Source: Jiangella alba
GTDB taxonomy: Bacteria; Actinomycetota; Actinomycetes; Jiangellales; Jiangellaceae
DNA length: 64,000 bases
NCBI RefSeq assembly: GCF_900106035.1
Contig: NZ_FNUC01000004.1
Coordinates: 3,261,722-3,325,721 of the forward strand
Direction: 5' to 3'
Below, piece after piece: positions 8,823 through 17,757 of the stretch. The translations under genes were made by a program, and so were the position numbers. Each line of letters opens with the position of its first letter. Positions within the stretch are counted from its first letter, which is position 1. The notes beneath the pieces were generated by a model. That model was not told the DNA's origin. It made no database searches and saw nothing but the letters and a program-made list of their open reading frames with translations.

Positions 8823-11525
8823 GTGCAGTACGTTTTCGACTTCACCGAGGGCAGCAGGGACCAACGCGACCTGCTCGGAGGCAAGGGTGCCAACCTCGCC
8901 GAGATGACCTCACTGGGACTCCCCGTTCCACCGGGCTTCACCATCAGCACCGAGGCATGCCGCACGTACCTGGCGACCGGACGCGAGCCCGAGGGCCTCG
9001 CCGACGAGGTCGACCGGCACCTGGCCGGCCTCGAGGCGCAGATGGGCAAGCGGCTCGGCGACGCGACCGACCCGCTGCTGGTGTCGGTGCGTTCCGGGGC
9101 CAAGTTCTCGATGCCCGGGATGATGGACACCGTCCTCAACGTCGGGCTCACCGACATCTCGGTGTCGGGGCTGGCGGCGGTCGCCGGCGACGAGCGGTTC
9201 GCCTGGGACTCCTACCGCCGCCTCGTCCAGATGTTCGGCAAGACCGTGCTCGGCGTCGACGGCGAGCGCTTCGACCACGCGCTGGAGACGCGCAAGAAGG
9301 ACCGCGGCGCCGAGTCCGACGTCGACCTCACCGTCGACGACCTGCGCGACCTCGTCGCCGAGTTCAAGGCGATCGTCCGCGACGCGGCCGGGACGGAGTT
9401 CCCGCAGGACCCGCGCGCCCAGCTCGACCTCGCCGTCCGCGCCGTCTTCGAGTCGTGGAACACCGAGCGGGCCAGCATCTACCGCCGCCAGGAGCGCATC
9501 CCCGACGACCTCGGCACCGCCGTCAACATCGTCGCGATGGTGTTCGGGAACCTCGGGGCCGGATCCGGCACCGGCGTCGCGTTCACCCGCGACCCCGCCA
9601 CCGGCGAGCAGGGCGTCTACGGCGACTACCTGCCCAACGCGCAGGGCGAGGACGTCGTCGCCGGCATCCGCAACACGCTGGCGCTGGCCGAGCTGGAGCG
9701 GCTGGACAAGACCTCGTACGACCAGCTGCTCGACATCATGGAGACGCTGGAGAAGCACTACCGCGACCTGTGCGACATCGAGTTCACCATCGAGCGCGGC
9801 AAGCTCTGGATGCTGCAGACGCGCGTCGGCAAGCGGACGGCGGCCGCGGCGTTCCGCATCGCCGGCCAGCTGGTCGACGAGGGCCTCATCGACGAGGACG
9901 AGGCGCTCGCGCGGGTCACCGGCGCGCACCTGGCGCAGCTGATGTTCCCGCAGTTCGACCCCGCCGCGGATCGGACGGCGATCGCGCGCGGCATGGCGGC
10001 CAGCCCGGGCGCCGCCGTCGGGAAGGCCGCGTTCGACTCCGCGACGGCGGTCGAGTGGGCCCAGCGGGGCGACGACGTCATCCTCGTCCGGCGCGAGACC
10101 AACCCGGACGACCTGCGCGGCATGGTCGCCTCGCGCGGCGTCCTGACCTCGCGCGGCGGCAAGACGTCGCACGCCGCCGTCGTCGCCCGCGGCATGGGCC
10201 GCACCTGCGTCGTCGGGGTCGAGGCGCTGCGGGTCGACCCGCGGGCGCGCGAGTTCACGACGCCCGACGGCGCCCGCGTCGTCGAGGGCGACGTCATCTC
10301 CATCGACGGCGGCACCGGCGAGGTCTTCCTCGGCGCCGTCCCGGTCGTGCCGTCGGCGGTCGTCGACGCGCTCTACGGTGAGACGGAGCCGCCCGCCGAC
10401 GGCGACACCGTCCGCCAGGAGGTGGTCGCCGCCGTCCTGCGGCTCATGCGCCACGCCGACGAACGCCGCCGCATGGAGGTGCGCGCCAACGCCGACACCG
10501 GCGAGGACGCCCGCCGCGCCCGCGAGCTGGGCGCCGCCGGCATCGGGCTGTGCCGGACGGAGCACATGTTCCTCGGCGCCCGCCGCAAGATCGTCGAGCG
10601 GGTCATCCTCGCCCGCACGGCCGAGCAGCGCGACGCCGGACTGGACGAGCTGCGGCCGCTGCAGCGCGCCGACTTCACCGAGATCCTCGAGGCCATGGAC
10701 GGCTTCCCGGTGACGATCCGGCTGCTGGACCCGCCGCTGCACGAGTTCCTGCCCGACGTCACCGACCTCTCCGTCCGCGTGGCCGTGGGCGACGCGACCG
10801 GCGCGCCGGACGCCGAGGCGGCCGCGCTGCTGGCCGAGGTGCAGCGGCTGCACGAGCAGAACCCGATGCTCGGCATGCGCGGCGTGCGGCTCGGGCTGGT
10901 CGTGCCGGGGCTGTTCCAGCTGCAGGTGCGGGCGATCGCCGAGGCGGCCGCCTCGCTGCTGGAGCGCGGGCTGGACCCGCGGCCGCAGATCATGGTGCCG
11001 CTGGTCGCCGCCGTCCAGGAGCTGGAGGCGATCCGCGACATGGCCGAGGCGACGGTGGCCGAGGTCGCGGCCGAGACCGGCGCCGCGCTGCGGTTCCCGA
11101 TCGGGACGATGATCGAGCTGCCCCGCGCGGCGATGACGGCGCACGCCATCGCCGAGGCGGCCGAGTTCTTCTCCTTCGGCACCAACGACCTCACCCAGAC
11201 CACCTGGGGCTTCTCCCGCGACGACGTCGAGGCCACGTTCTTCCCGGCCTACCTCGAGCGCGGCATCTTCGGCGTGAGCCCGTTCGAGTCGATCGACGCC
11301 GACGGCGTGGGCCGGCTGGTCTCGATCGCCGCGTGGGAGGGCAAGGAGACCCGGGAGGACCTGGAGCTGGGCGTCTGCGGCGAACACGGCGGCGACCCCG
11401 ACTCCATCCACTTCTTCGAGTCGATCAAGCTCGACTACGTGTCCTGCTCGCCGTTCCGCGTGCCCGTCGCGCGGCTGGAAGCGGGTCGGGCGGCACTGGT
11501 CACGGAGGGCAGCGACAGCCGCTGA
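8823..11525 (+). CDS. ppdK: Pyruvate, phosphate dikinase
   Basis: A 900-residue cytoplasmic enzyme interconverting pyruvate, ATP and phosphate with PEP, AMP and diphosphate. The N-terminal nucleotide domain opens with GGKGANLAEMTSLGLPVPPGF. The swivelling domain carries the phospho-accepting His450 in SRGGKTSHAAVVARGMG. The C-terminal PEP/pyruvate barrel has FFSFGTNDLTQTTWGFSRDD and the catalytic Cys852 in LGVCGEHGGDP. The start is GTG 8823, chosen because GGAGG (8810-8814) sits eight bases upstream and the residues before it are not family-like, although the frame is open to 8640. TAGGCT at 8767-8772 may be the -10 box. A 10-bp palindrome GGTACGTACC at 8619-8628 is of unknown role. Confidence 0.95.
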   Translation: MQYVFDFTEGSRDQRDLLGGKGANLAEMTSLGLPVPPGFTISTEACRTYLATGREPEGLADEVDRHLAGLEAQMGKRLGDATDPLLVSVRSGAKFSMPGMMDTVLNVGLTDISVSGLAAVAGDERFAWDSYRRLVQMFGKTVLGVDGERFDHALETRKKDRGAESDVDLTVDDLRDLVAEFKAIVRDAAGTEFPQDPRAQLDLAVRAVFESWNTERASIYRRQERIPDDLGTAVNIVAMVFGNLGAGSGTGVAFTRDPATGEQGVYGDYLPNAQGEDVVAGIRNTLALAELERLDKTSYDQLLDIMETLEKHYRDLCDIEFTIERGKLWMLQTRVGKRTAAAAFRIAGQLVDEGLIDEDEALARVTGAHLAQLMFPQFDPAADRTAIARGMAASPGAAVGKAAFDSATAVEWAQRGDDVILVRRETNPDDLRGMVASRGVLTSRGGKTSHAAVVARGMGRTCVVGVEALRVDPRAREFTTPDGARVVEGDVISIDGGTGEVFLGAVPVVPSAVVDALYGETEPPADGDTVRQEVVAAVLRLMRHADERRRMEVRANADTGEDARRARELGAAGIGLCRTEHMFLGARRKIVERVILARTAEQRDAGLDELRPLQRADFTEILEAMDGFPVTIRLLDPPLHEFLPDVTDLSVRVAVGDATGAPDAEAAALLAEVQRLHEQNPMLGMRGVRLGLVVPGLFQLQVRAIAEAAASLLERGLDPRPQIMVPLVAAVQELEAIRDMAEATVAEVAAETGAALRFPIGTMIELPRAAMTAHAIAEAAEFFSFGTNDLTQTTWGFSRDDVEATFFPAYLERGIFGVSPFESIDADGVGRLVSIAAWEGKETREDLELGVCGEHGGDPDSIHFFESIKLDYVSCSPFRVPVARLEAGRAALVTEGSDSR

Positions 11526-11630
11526 CGCTGAGCGGTCGCCGTCCGGATCGCTGGCCGGGTCGCTGGCCGGGGCGCCGTCCGGGGCGCCGTCCGGGTCGCC
11601 GTTCGGGTCCGGTCCGAGGACCTGGACGGT

Positions 11631-11701
11631 GACCTGCCGGCGACCTGGCGGAGGCCTTGCCGGAGCCTTGCCGGCGACCTGCCGGCGACCTGGCGGAGGC
11701 C
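11631..11701 (+). repeat. 26-bp direct repeat in the ppdK-LPDTG gene gap
   Basis: A 26-bp sequence starting GACCTGCCGGCG occurs identically at 11631-11656 and 11676-11701 (45-bp period). Further partial copies of its CCGGCGACCTG core run to about 11735. The gap 11526-11850 otherwise holds GC-rich low-complexity DNA with related GGGGCGCCGTCC repeats (11565-11600) and no credible gene. Confidence 0.75.
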
Positions 11702-11792
11702 GTGCCGGCGACCTGCCGGAGCCGTTCCGGCGACCCGCCCGGCATGTCCCTCGACCCCTCGTTGCCCCGGCACGTCGGTGTCCGATATGTTC

Positions 11793-11810
11793 CCCCTGCC
11801 TCCGCAGGGG
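11793..11810 (+). terminator. Short hairpin in the leader of the LPDTG gene
   Basis: CCCCTGC (11793-11799), loop CTCC and GCAGGGG (11804-11810) form a compact stem, followed by CCTTCT. It could end stray ppdK transcription or act in the leader of the next gene, whose GTG start is 40 bases further on. GATATGTT at 11783-11790 just upstream is a possible -10 region, which would place the hairpin at the very 5' end of the mRNA. Confidence 0.35.
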
Positions 11811-11850
11811 CCTTCTGTGCACCGAAAATCTCACTTACTGAGGGGCAATC

Positions 11851-12594
11851 GTGCGTCGAAAGACCTTCATTGCTGCCGCCTGCGCGGCGATCGCCATGGG
11901 AGCGGCCGCACCCGCTGCCGCCGGCGAAGTACCGGACGATCCGGAACAGTTCGAGGGCAACGTCACCACGTGTGAGGCCGCCATCGCCGCCGGGGCCGAT
12001 TTCACCGGCGATACCGAGTTGGGCGCGTCCATCGTCGAGGGCACCGTCTCCGACGACGGCACGACGCTGCAGCTCGAGCAGATCGACGACTCGTGGACGA
12101 TCACGGCCGTCATCGTCAAGGGTGGTCCCAGGTACAACGTGTACACCCAGCCGCCGTTCGAGGGGCGCGACTTCGTGTCGCCGCTCAACAACGGTGGCAA
12201 CGTGCCCGCGATCAGCCACTGGTTCGTGTGCGGCGTCGAGGGCGGCACCCAGCCGACCGAGCCGCCTACGGAACCCCCGACCGAGCCGCCGACGGAGCCG
12301 CCGACGGAGCCGCCTACGGAGCAGCCGACGGAGCCGCCGACGGAGCCGCCGACGGAGCAGCCGACGGAGACCCCGTCCGAGTCGCCGAGCGAGTCGCCGT
12401 CGGAGACCCCGAGCGAGTCCCCGTCCGGGTCGCCCAGCGAGTCCCCGTCGGAGACCCCGAGCGAGTCGCCGTCGGAGACACCGGACGGCGAGCTGCCCGA
12501 CACCGGAAGTTCGCCGGCCGTGCTGCTCGCGGCCGCCGGCGTGCTGATGTTCGCCGGCCTGCTCGCGCTGCGGCACCGCTTCGTGAAGCCGTAA
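11851..12594 (+). CDS. LPDTG-anchored cell-wall surface protein with Pro/Thr/Glu and Ser/Glu/Pro repeats
   Basis: A 247-residue protein. It has a signal peptide (RRKTFIAAACAAIAMGAAAPAAAG), a globular part to about residue 132 with two cysteines (in TTCEAA and FVCGVEG) that may pair, and a stalk of TEPP/TEQP repeats then SESP/SETP repeats (DNA 12247-12486). The end is a sortase signal: LPDTG (12493-12507), a hydrophobic helix and a basic tail RHRFVKP. The stalk would span the wall and display the small N-terminal domain outside. No sortase gene is in the window. The GTG start follows GAGGGG (11841-11846). The function of the exposed domain is unknown. The degenerate repeat DNA makes stalk length prone to slip. 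Confidence 0.8.
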   Translation: MRRKTFIAAACAAIAMGAAAPAAAGEVPDDPEQFEGNVTTCEAAIAAGADFTGDTELGASIVEGTVSDDGTTLQLEQIDDSWTITAVIVKGGPRYNVYTQPPFEGRDFVSPLNNGGNVPAISHWFVCGVEGGTQPTEPPTEPPTEPPTEPPTEPPTEQPTEPPTEPPTEQPTETPSESPSESPSETPSESPSGSPSESPSETPSESPSETPDGELPDTGSSPAVLLAAAGVLMFAGLLALRHRFVKP

Positions 12595-12607
12595 CACCCG
12601 CTCGTCC

Positions 12608-12645
12608 GGTCAGGCGCTCGGTCCCCAGGGGCCGGGCGCCTGACC
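12608..12645. terminator. Bidirectional terminator between convergent genes
   Basis: GGTCAGGCGC (12608-12617) and GCGCCTGACC (12636-12645) form a perfect 10-bp stem followed by CGTTTCC. It lies between the LPDTG gene and the convergent lhgO gene and could serve both. Confidence 0.65.
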
Positions 12646-12674
12646 CGTTTCCGGGCCGGCGCCGCCCGTCGCCG

Positions 12675-13877
12675 TCAGCCGGCCACGAGTTCGCCCGCGA
12701 CGTCGTCGGCGATGGCGAGGCAGGCGGTCGCGGCCGGCGACGGCGCGTTGCGGATGCACAGCACGTTCCCGCGGCGGCTGGACCGGAAGTCGTCGACCAG
12801 GGTGCCGTCGGCGTCCATGGCCTGCGCGCGGATGCCGGACGGCGCGGGCACGAGGTCCGCTGCCGTCAGCGTGGGCAGGTACTGCCGGGCGGCCGCCGCG
12901 AACCGACGCCGGCTCATCGAGCCGTACAGCTCGTTCACCGCCGTGCGCCGGTTGGCCCACGCGAACCGCCGGAAGCCGTCCCAGCGGGCCAGCCGGATCA
13001 GCTCGGCCGGGTCGATGTCGCGTTTGCGGTAGCCCTCGCGGGCCAGGGCGAGGACGGCGTTCGGCCCGACCATCACCTCGCCGTCGACGCGCTTCGTCAG
13101 GTGCACGCCGAGGAACGGGTAGCGCGGGTCCGGCACCGGGTAGACCAGGCCGTTGACGAGGTGCCGCCGCTCCGGACGCAGCAGCGCGAACTCGCCGCGG
13201 AACGGGACGATGCGCGGGTACGGGTCGTCCCCGGCGATGCGGGCCAGCCGGTCGGACTGCAGCCCCGCGCACACGACGACGCGGTCGAAGGCGAGCGTCT
13301 CGCCGGACGCGGCCGTCACCCGCACCTCGTCGTCGGACTGGTGGAACCGCGTCACCTCGAACCCGGTCCGCACCGTCGCCCCGGCGTCGGCGGCGTCGGC
13401 CAGCAACGCGGCCGCCACCGCGGCGAAGTCGACGATCGCCGTCGTGGGGGAGTGCAGGCCGGCGACGCCGCGCACGTGCGGTTCCAGCTCGCTCAGCGCG
13501 CCCGCGTCGAGCATCCGCACACCGGGGACGCCGTTGGCGACGGCCCGGTCATGCAGGTCGTCGAGGCGCAGCCGCTGCGACTCGTCCAGCGCGACGATCA
13601 CCTTGCCGCACTCGTCGTACGTCAGGCCCCGCTCCGCGCAGTAGTCGCGCAGCAGCCCCACGCCGCGGCGGGAGAACCGGGCCTTCGCCGAGCCGGGCGC
13701 GTAGTAGATGCCGGCGTGCACGACGCCGCTGTTGCGGCGGGTCTGGTGGCGGGCCGGCTCGGCCTCCTTCTCCAGCACGGTGACGGTGGCGGCGTCGGAC
13801 GAACGGGCCAGCGCGCGGGCGACGGCCGCGCCGACGATGCCGCCGCCGACGACGGCGAAACTGGACGGGACGCTCAT
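12675..13877 (-). CDS. lhgO: L-2-hydroxyglutarate oxidase/dehydrogenase
   Basis: A 400-residue FAD enzyme oxidising L-2-hydroxyglutarate to 2-oxoglutarate, usually passing electrons to the respiratory chain. The N-terminal dinucleotide fold reads VVGGGIVGAAVARALA, followed by the family-typical RRNSGVVHAGIYYAPGS. Later blocks PFRGEFALLRPE, VYPVPDPRYPFLGVHLTKRVDGEVMVGPNAVLA and SGIRAQAMDADGTLVDDF are diagnostic of LhgO. The ATG (complement of 13875-13877) follows a good purine-rich ribosome site. It is transcribed away from dgt, with about 75 bases between the two start codons. Confidence 0.92.
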   Translation of the reverse strand: MSVPSSFAVVGGGIVGAAVARALARSSDAATVTVLEKEAEPARHQTRRNSGVVHAGIYYAPGSAKARFSRRGVGLLRDYCAERGLTYDECGKVIVALDESQRLRLDDLHDRAVANGVPGVRMLDAGALSELEPHVRGVAGLHSPTTAIVDFAAVAAALLADAADAGATVRTGFEVTRFHQSDDEVRVTAASGETLAFDRVVVCAGLQSDRLARIAGDDPYPRIVPFRGEFALLRPERRHLVNGLVYPVPDPRYPFLGVHLTKRVDGEVMVGPNAVLALAREGYRKRDIDPAELIRLARWDGFRRFAWANRRTAVNELYGSMSRRRFAAAARQYLPTLTAADLVPAPSGIRAQAMDADGTLVDDFRSSRRGNVLCIRNAPSPAATACLAIADDVAGELVAG

Positions 13878-13952
13878 GCGGCCACTCCCCCCGGTGACGG
13901 TGGCGCCAGGGTACCGAACGCGCGGTGGCCGCGGGCCGCGTAACCTCTGGCA

Positions 13953-15182
13953 GTGATGAGCGGCTACGACGACGCGGACCGCGAGAGGTGGGCGGCCGAG
14001 CCACCGAAGCGGGCGGTCCGCACGGCGTTCGAGCGCGACCGCGCCCGCGTCGTGCACTCGGCGTCGCTGCGGCGGCTGGCGGCCAAGACACAGGTGGTGG
14101 CGCCCGGCAGCGACGACTTCGTCCGCAACCGGCTCACCCACTCGCTCGAGGTGGCGCAGGTCGGCCGCGAGCTCGGCAAGGAGCTCGGCTGCGACCCCGA
14201 CGTCGTCGACGCCGCCTGCCTCGCGCACGACCTCGGGCATCCGCCGTTCGGGCACAACGGCGAGCAGGTGCTGGACGAGATCGCGGCCGGCATCGGCGGG
14301 TTCGAGGGCAACGCGCAGACGTTGCGGCTGCTCACCCGCCTGGAGGCCAAGGCCGCCCACCCCGACGGCCGGTCCGCCGGGCTCAACCTCACCCGCGCCA
14401 GCCTCGACGCGTCGACGAAGTACCCGTGGCGACGCGGCGAGCGCGAGGGCCGCAAGTTCGGCGTCTACGACGACGACGCCGAGGTGTTCGGCTGGCTGCG
14501 CGACGGCGCCGCTGGCGACCGCCGCTGCCTCGAGGCCCAGGTCATGGACTTCTCCGACGACGTCGCCTACTGCGTCCACGACGTCGAGGACGCCGTCGTC
14601 GGCGGCTGGCTGCAGGTCGGGCCGCGTCTCGACGACCCGGACGAGCGGGCGCGGGTCGCCACGCTGACCCGCGACTGGTACCTCCCCGACGCGCCGGCCG
14701 ACGAGATCACCGAGGCGCTGGACCGGTTGCGTGCGCTGCCCTACTGGGTCGGCTCCTACGACGGGCGGCTCCGCTCGCTGGCCGCGTTGAAGGACATGAC
14801 CAGCCAGCTCATCGGCCGCTTCTGCGACGACGCCGAGCGGGCCACGCACGCGGCCTACGGCGGCGGGAGCCTGACCCGGTACGCCGCCGACCTCGTGGTG
14901 CCGCGGCACACGCGCGCCGAGGTGGCCGTGCTCAAGGGCCTCGCTGCCGTCTACGTCATGACGGCGTCGGACCGCGCGCCGATCTACGCCCGCCAGCGCG
15001 AGCTGATCGAGGAACTGGTGTCGGCGCTGCGGCTGCGGGCGCCGGAGTCGCTGGAGCCGGCCTTCCAGGAGTCCTGGGCCGCCGCCCCCGGCGACGCCGC
15101 CCGGCTGCGCGTCATCGTCGACCAGGTCGCCTCGCTCACCGACGACTCCGCGGTCGCCCTGCACGCCCGCCTCACCCGCTGA
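13953..15182 (+). CDS. dgt: Deoxyguanosinetriphosphate triphosphohydrolase-like protein
   Basis: A 409-residue HD-domain phosphohydrolase that removes triphosphate from dNTPs and so adjusts nucleotide pools. The metal site is seen as NRLTHSLEVAQVGRELG, then HDLGHPPFGHNGEQVL with the HD pair, then QVMDFSDDVAYCVHDVEDA. The adjacent dnaG fits the common actinobacterial dgt-dnaG order. A GTG at 13953 and an ATG at 13956 are both in frame. TAACCT at 13941-13946 ends six bases before the GTG, which points to a leaderless transcript. The downstream gap holds 58-bp repeats rather than a tight operon link. Confidence 0.93.
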   Translation: MMSGYDDADRERWAAEPPKRAVRTAFERDRARVVHSASLRRLAAKTQVVAPGSDDFVRNRLTHSLEVAQVGRELGKELGCDPDVVDAACLAHDLGHPPFGHNGEQVLDEIAAGIGGFEGNAQTLRLLTRLEAKAAHPDGRSAGLNLTRASLDASTKYPWRRGEREGRKFGVYDDDAEVFGWLRDGAAGDRRCLEAQVMDFSDDVAYCVHDVEDAVVGGWLQVGPRLDDPDERARVATLTRDWYLPDAPADEITEALDRLRALPYWVGSYDGRLRSLAALKDMTSQLIGRFCDDAERATHAAYGGGSLTRYAADLVVPRHTRAEVAVLKGLAAVYVMTASDRAPIYARQRELIEELVSALRLRAPESLEPAFQESWAAAPGDAARLRVIVDQVASLTDDSAVALHARLTR

Positions 15183-15243
15183 CGCCCCGCCTCGCTGACC
15201 GACCCCGCCCGGGCCCACCGCCGGGCGTCCGGCCCGCCGTCCC

Positions 15244-15413
15244 GGCGTCGGGCTCTGCCGCCCGCCTGGCCCCGCTGCCTGCCCGCACGGCCCCGCTGCT
15301 CGGCGTCGGGCTCTGCCGCCCGCCGGGCTCCGTTGCCCGGGCGTCCAGCCCCGCTGCTCGGAGTCGGGCTCTGCCGCCCGCCGGGCTCCGTTGCCCGGGC
15401 GTCCGGCCCTGCC
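15244..15413 (+). repeat. 58-bp tandem repeat, almost three units, between dgt and dnaG
   Basis: Units begin at 15244, 15302 and 15360 with GG(C/A)GTCGGGCTCTGCCGCCCG and have a strict 58-bp period. The third unit stops at about 15413. Units two and three are nearly identical, and unit one is more diverged in its second half. A smaller duplication around CACCCCGTCGCGCCCTG follows at 15413-15450. The remainder of the 15183-15574 gap is GC-rich and has no gene. Confidence 0.85.
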
Positions 15414-15561
15414 ACCCCGTCGCGCCCTGCCACACCCCGTCGCGCCCTGGCGCCCGCCCGTCCGGGCCCGGTTCGGACCCGTCCAGCCGTGGTTCCGGTC
15501 GTCCGCGCCGCGTGCCGGCTCTCCTCGGCCTGGGAGGGAAGCGGCGGATCGGCGGCGGTCG

Positions 15562-15567
15562 TAGACT
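15562..15567 (+). promoter_or_regulatory. dnaG: -10 box TAGACT of a leaderless dnaG transcript
   Basis: TAGACT ends seven bases before the GTG start of dnaG at 15575. No ribosome site is present. This is the usual geometry for leaderless mRNAs in actinobacteria and matches the boxes before dgt, the siderophore-binding gene and the small membrane protein. Confidence 0.5.
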
Positions 15568-15574
15568 CGGGCGC

Positions 15575-17506
15575 GTGGCAGGTCGCATCCGGGACGAGGA
15601 CATCGCATCCATCCGCGAGCGCGCCCGAATCGACGTCATCGTCGGCGAGTACGTCGCGTTGCGCAACGCCGGCGGCGGTTCGCTCAAGGGGCTGTGCCCG
15701 TTCCACGACGAGAAGTCGCCGTCCTTCCACGTCACGCCGGCTCGCGGGTTCTTCCACTGCTTCGGCTGCTCCGAGGGCGGCGACGTCATCAGCTTCGTCC
15801 AGAAGATCGATCAGCTGTCGTTCACGGAGGCGATCGAGCGGCTGGCCGACAAGGTCGGGCTGCAGTTGCGGTACGAGGAGACCGGGTCCGGCGGGCCGGC
15901 GCCGCGGCAGAACCGCGAGCAGCGCACCCGGCTGGTCGAGGCGCACCGCGTGGCGGCGGAGTTCTACGCCGAGGCGCTGGCCGGGTCGCCGGAGGCCGTC
16001 GCCGGGCGGCAGTTCCTCGACGAGCGCGGGTTCGACCACGCCGCGGCCGAGCGGTTCGGCGTCGGGTACGCCCCGCAGGGCGGCGAGGTGCTGCGCAAGC
16101 ACCTGCGGCAGAAGGGCTTCAGCGACCACGAGATCATCACCGCCGGGCTGGTCGCGCAGGGCCGCAACGCGCCGTACGACCGGTTCCGCGGCCGGCTGGT
16201 GTGGCCGATCCACGACCTCATGGGCGACGTCGTCGGCTTCGGCGCCCGCCGCCTCTACGACGACGACCGCATCGAGGCCAAGTACCTCAACACCCCCGAG
16301 ACGCCCATCTACAAGAAGAGCCACGTCCTCTACGGCGTCGACCTCGCCAAGAAGGACATCGCGCGCACCTCTCAGGCCGTCGTCGTCGAGGGCTACACCG
16401 ACGTCATGGCCTGTCACCTCGCCGGCGTCACCACCGCCGTCGCCACCTGCGGGACGGCGTTCGGCGAGGACCACGCGCGGATCCTGCGCCGGCTGCTGCG
16501 CGACCAGGACGAGTACCGCGGTCAGGTGATCTTCACCTTCGACGGCGACGCCGCGGGCCAGAAGGCGGCGCTGCGCGCGTTCGAGGGCGACCAGCGCTTC
16601 GTCGGGCAGACGTACGTCGCCATCGACCCCGACGGCCTCGATCCGTGCGAGCGGCGGCAGAACTCCGGCGACCTGGGCGTGCGCGAGCTGATCGCCCGGC
16701 ACCGGCCGCTGTTCGAGTTCGCGATCCGGTCGATGATCGACGAGTACGACCTCGACAACGCCGAGGGCCGGGCGCACGCCCTGGACAAGGCGATCCCGTT
16801 CATCGCCCGCATCCGCGACCGCTCCGTCCGCGACCAGTACGCCGTCCGGCTCTCCGGGTGGGTCGGCCCGCCGCTGGGCCACTCGGAGAACTGGGAACGC
16901 GACGTCGTGTCCCGGGTCCGCGCCGCCGCCGGCGTGCCCGACCGCCGGGCCGCCGCCGGGCGTGGCCGGGCCGCCGCGCCGCCGCCGGCCGGGCAGCAGG
17001 CGCTCGGCGTGCCGGTGCACGGCAACGTCGACCCGCAGACGCTCGAGCTCGAGCGCGCCGCCCTGCGCGTCGCCGTCCAGCGGCCCGCGTTGGCCGGCCC
17101 CACCTTCGACGACCTCGCGCCCGAGGCGTTCCTCTCGCCCGCCTACCGCTCCGTCCGTGAGACCGTCTCCAAGGCCGGCGGCTGCGCCACGCAGGGCGGT
17201 GGGCACGAATGGGTCGAGGCGCTCCTCGCCGTCGCCCCCGACGACGCCGCCCGGCACATCGCCACCCAGCTCGCCGTCGAAGCCATGCCCGTCGACGAGA
17301 ACGCCGTCCAGCGCTACGCCGACTCCGTGGTCCTGCGACTGCACGAGGTGTGGGTGTCGCGGCAGCTGGTCGCGTTGAAGGCCAAGCTGCAGCGCACCGA
17401 CCCGTCGGCGCAGGTGGAGGTCTACAACCGGCTGTTCGGCGAGCTCATGGCGCTCGAGAAGCACCGTCGCGACCTGCGCGAACGAGGCATCGGCAGCGCC
17501 GGCTGA
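15575..17506 (+). CDS. dnaG: DNA primase
   Basis: A 643-residue primase making RNA primers at the replication fork. The zinc-binding domain is Cys41, His44, Cys62 and Cys65 (CPFH ... CFGC). The RNA polymerase domain and Toprim fold follow: Glu272 in VVVEGYTD, then FDGDAAGQKA with Asp323 and Asp325. The C-terminal helicase-binding region (about 490-640) is preceded by an Ala/Pro/Arg-rich linker. The GTG at 15575 (VAGRIRDEDIASIRERA) matches the usual N-terminus. The longer open frame upstream, back into the dgt repeats, is spurious. The 250 bases after the stop are GC-rich low complexity without a gene. Confidence 0.96.
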   Translation: MAGRIRDEDIASIRERARIDVIVGEYVALRNAGGGSLKGLCPFHDEKSPSFHVTPARGFFHCFGCSEGGDVISFVQKIDQLSFTEAIERLADKVGLQLRYEETGSGGPAPRQNREQRTRLVEAHRVAAEFYAEALAGSPEAVAGRQFLDERGFDHAAAERFGVGYAPQGGEVLRKHLRQKGFSDHEIITAGLVAQGRNAPYDRFRGRLVWPIHDLMGDVVGFGARRLYDDDRIEAKYLNTPETPIYKKSHVLYGVDLAKKDIARTSQAVVVEGYTDVMACHLAGVTTAVATCGTAFGEDHARILRRLLRDQDEYRGQVIFTFDGDAAGQKAALRAFEGDQRFVGQTYVAIDPDGLDPCERRQNSGDLGVRELIARHRPLFEFAIRSMIDEYDLDNAEGRAHALDKAIPFIARIRDRSVRDQYAVRLSGWVGPPLGHSENWERDVVSRVRAAAGVPDRRAAAGRGRAAAPPPAGQQALGVPVHGNVDPQTLELERAALRVAVQRPALAGPTFDDLAPEAFLSPAYRSVRETVSKAGGCATQGGGHEWVEALLAVAPDDAARHIATQLAVEAMPVDENAVQRYADSVVLRLHEVWVSRQLVALKAKLQRTDPSAQVEVYNRLFGELMALEKHRRDLRERGIGSAG

Positions 17507-17757
17507 CCGCCCGCCGCCGCAGGCTGACGCCCCGCCGCTGGCGCTCACCGCTGGGCCGCAACCGGCGCCACCGGGCAGATGTCCGGCGCTGCCGGCTGGC
17601 GGCCGCTGCGGCCACCGCTGGCGGGCGCTCGCCCGCTGGGCCGGCTGTCGCCCGGACCGGCGCCGCCCGGCTGACGACCGGTGCGGTCGGCTGACGCTCG
17701 GCGCCGGCCTCCGGCTGGCGGTTGGCGACCGCGGCCGGCGTCGATGGCGGCTTGCGG

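Noticed and set aside
11663-12547. An Arg/Pro/Ser-rich frame overlapping the LPDTG gene
   Set aside because: It is an out-of-frame reading of repeat DNA; the LPDTG frame has a signal peptide and sorting signal.
13925-15574. A much longer N-terminus for the primase, open back through dgt
   Set aside because: It reads dgt in the wrong frame and then the 58-bp repeats; the true primase N-terminus begins at GTG 15575 behind a TAGACT box.
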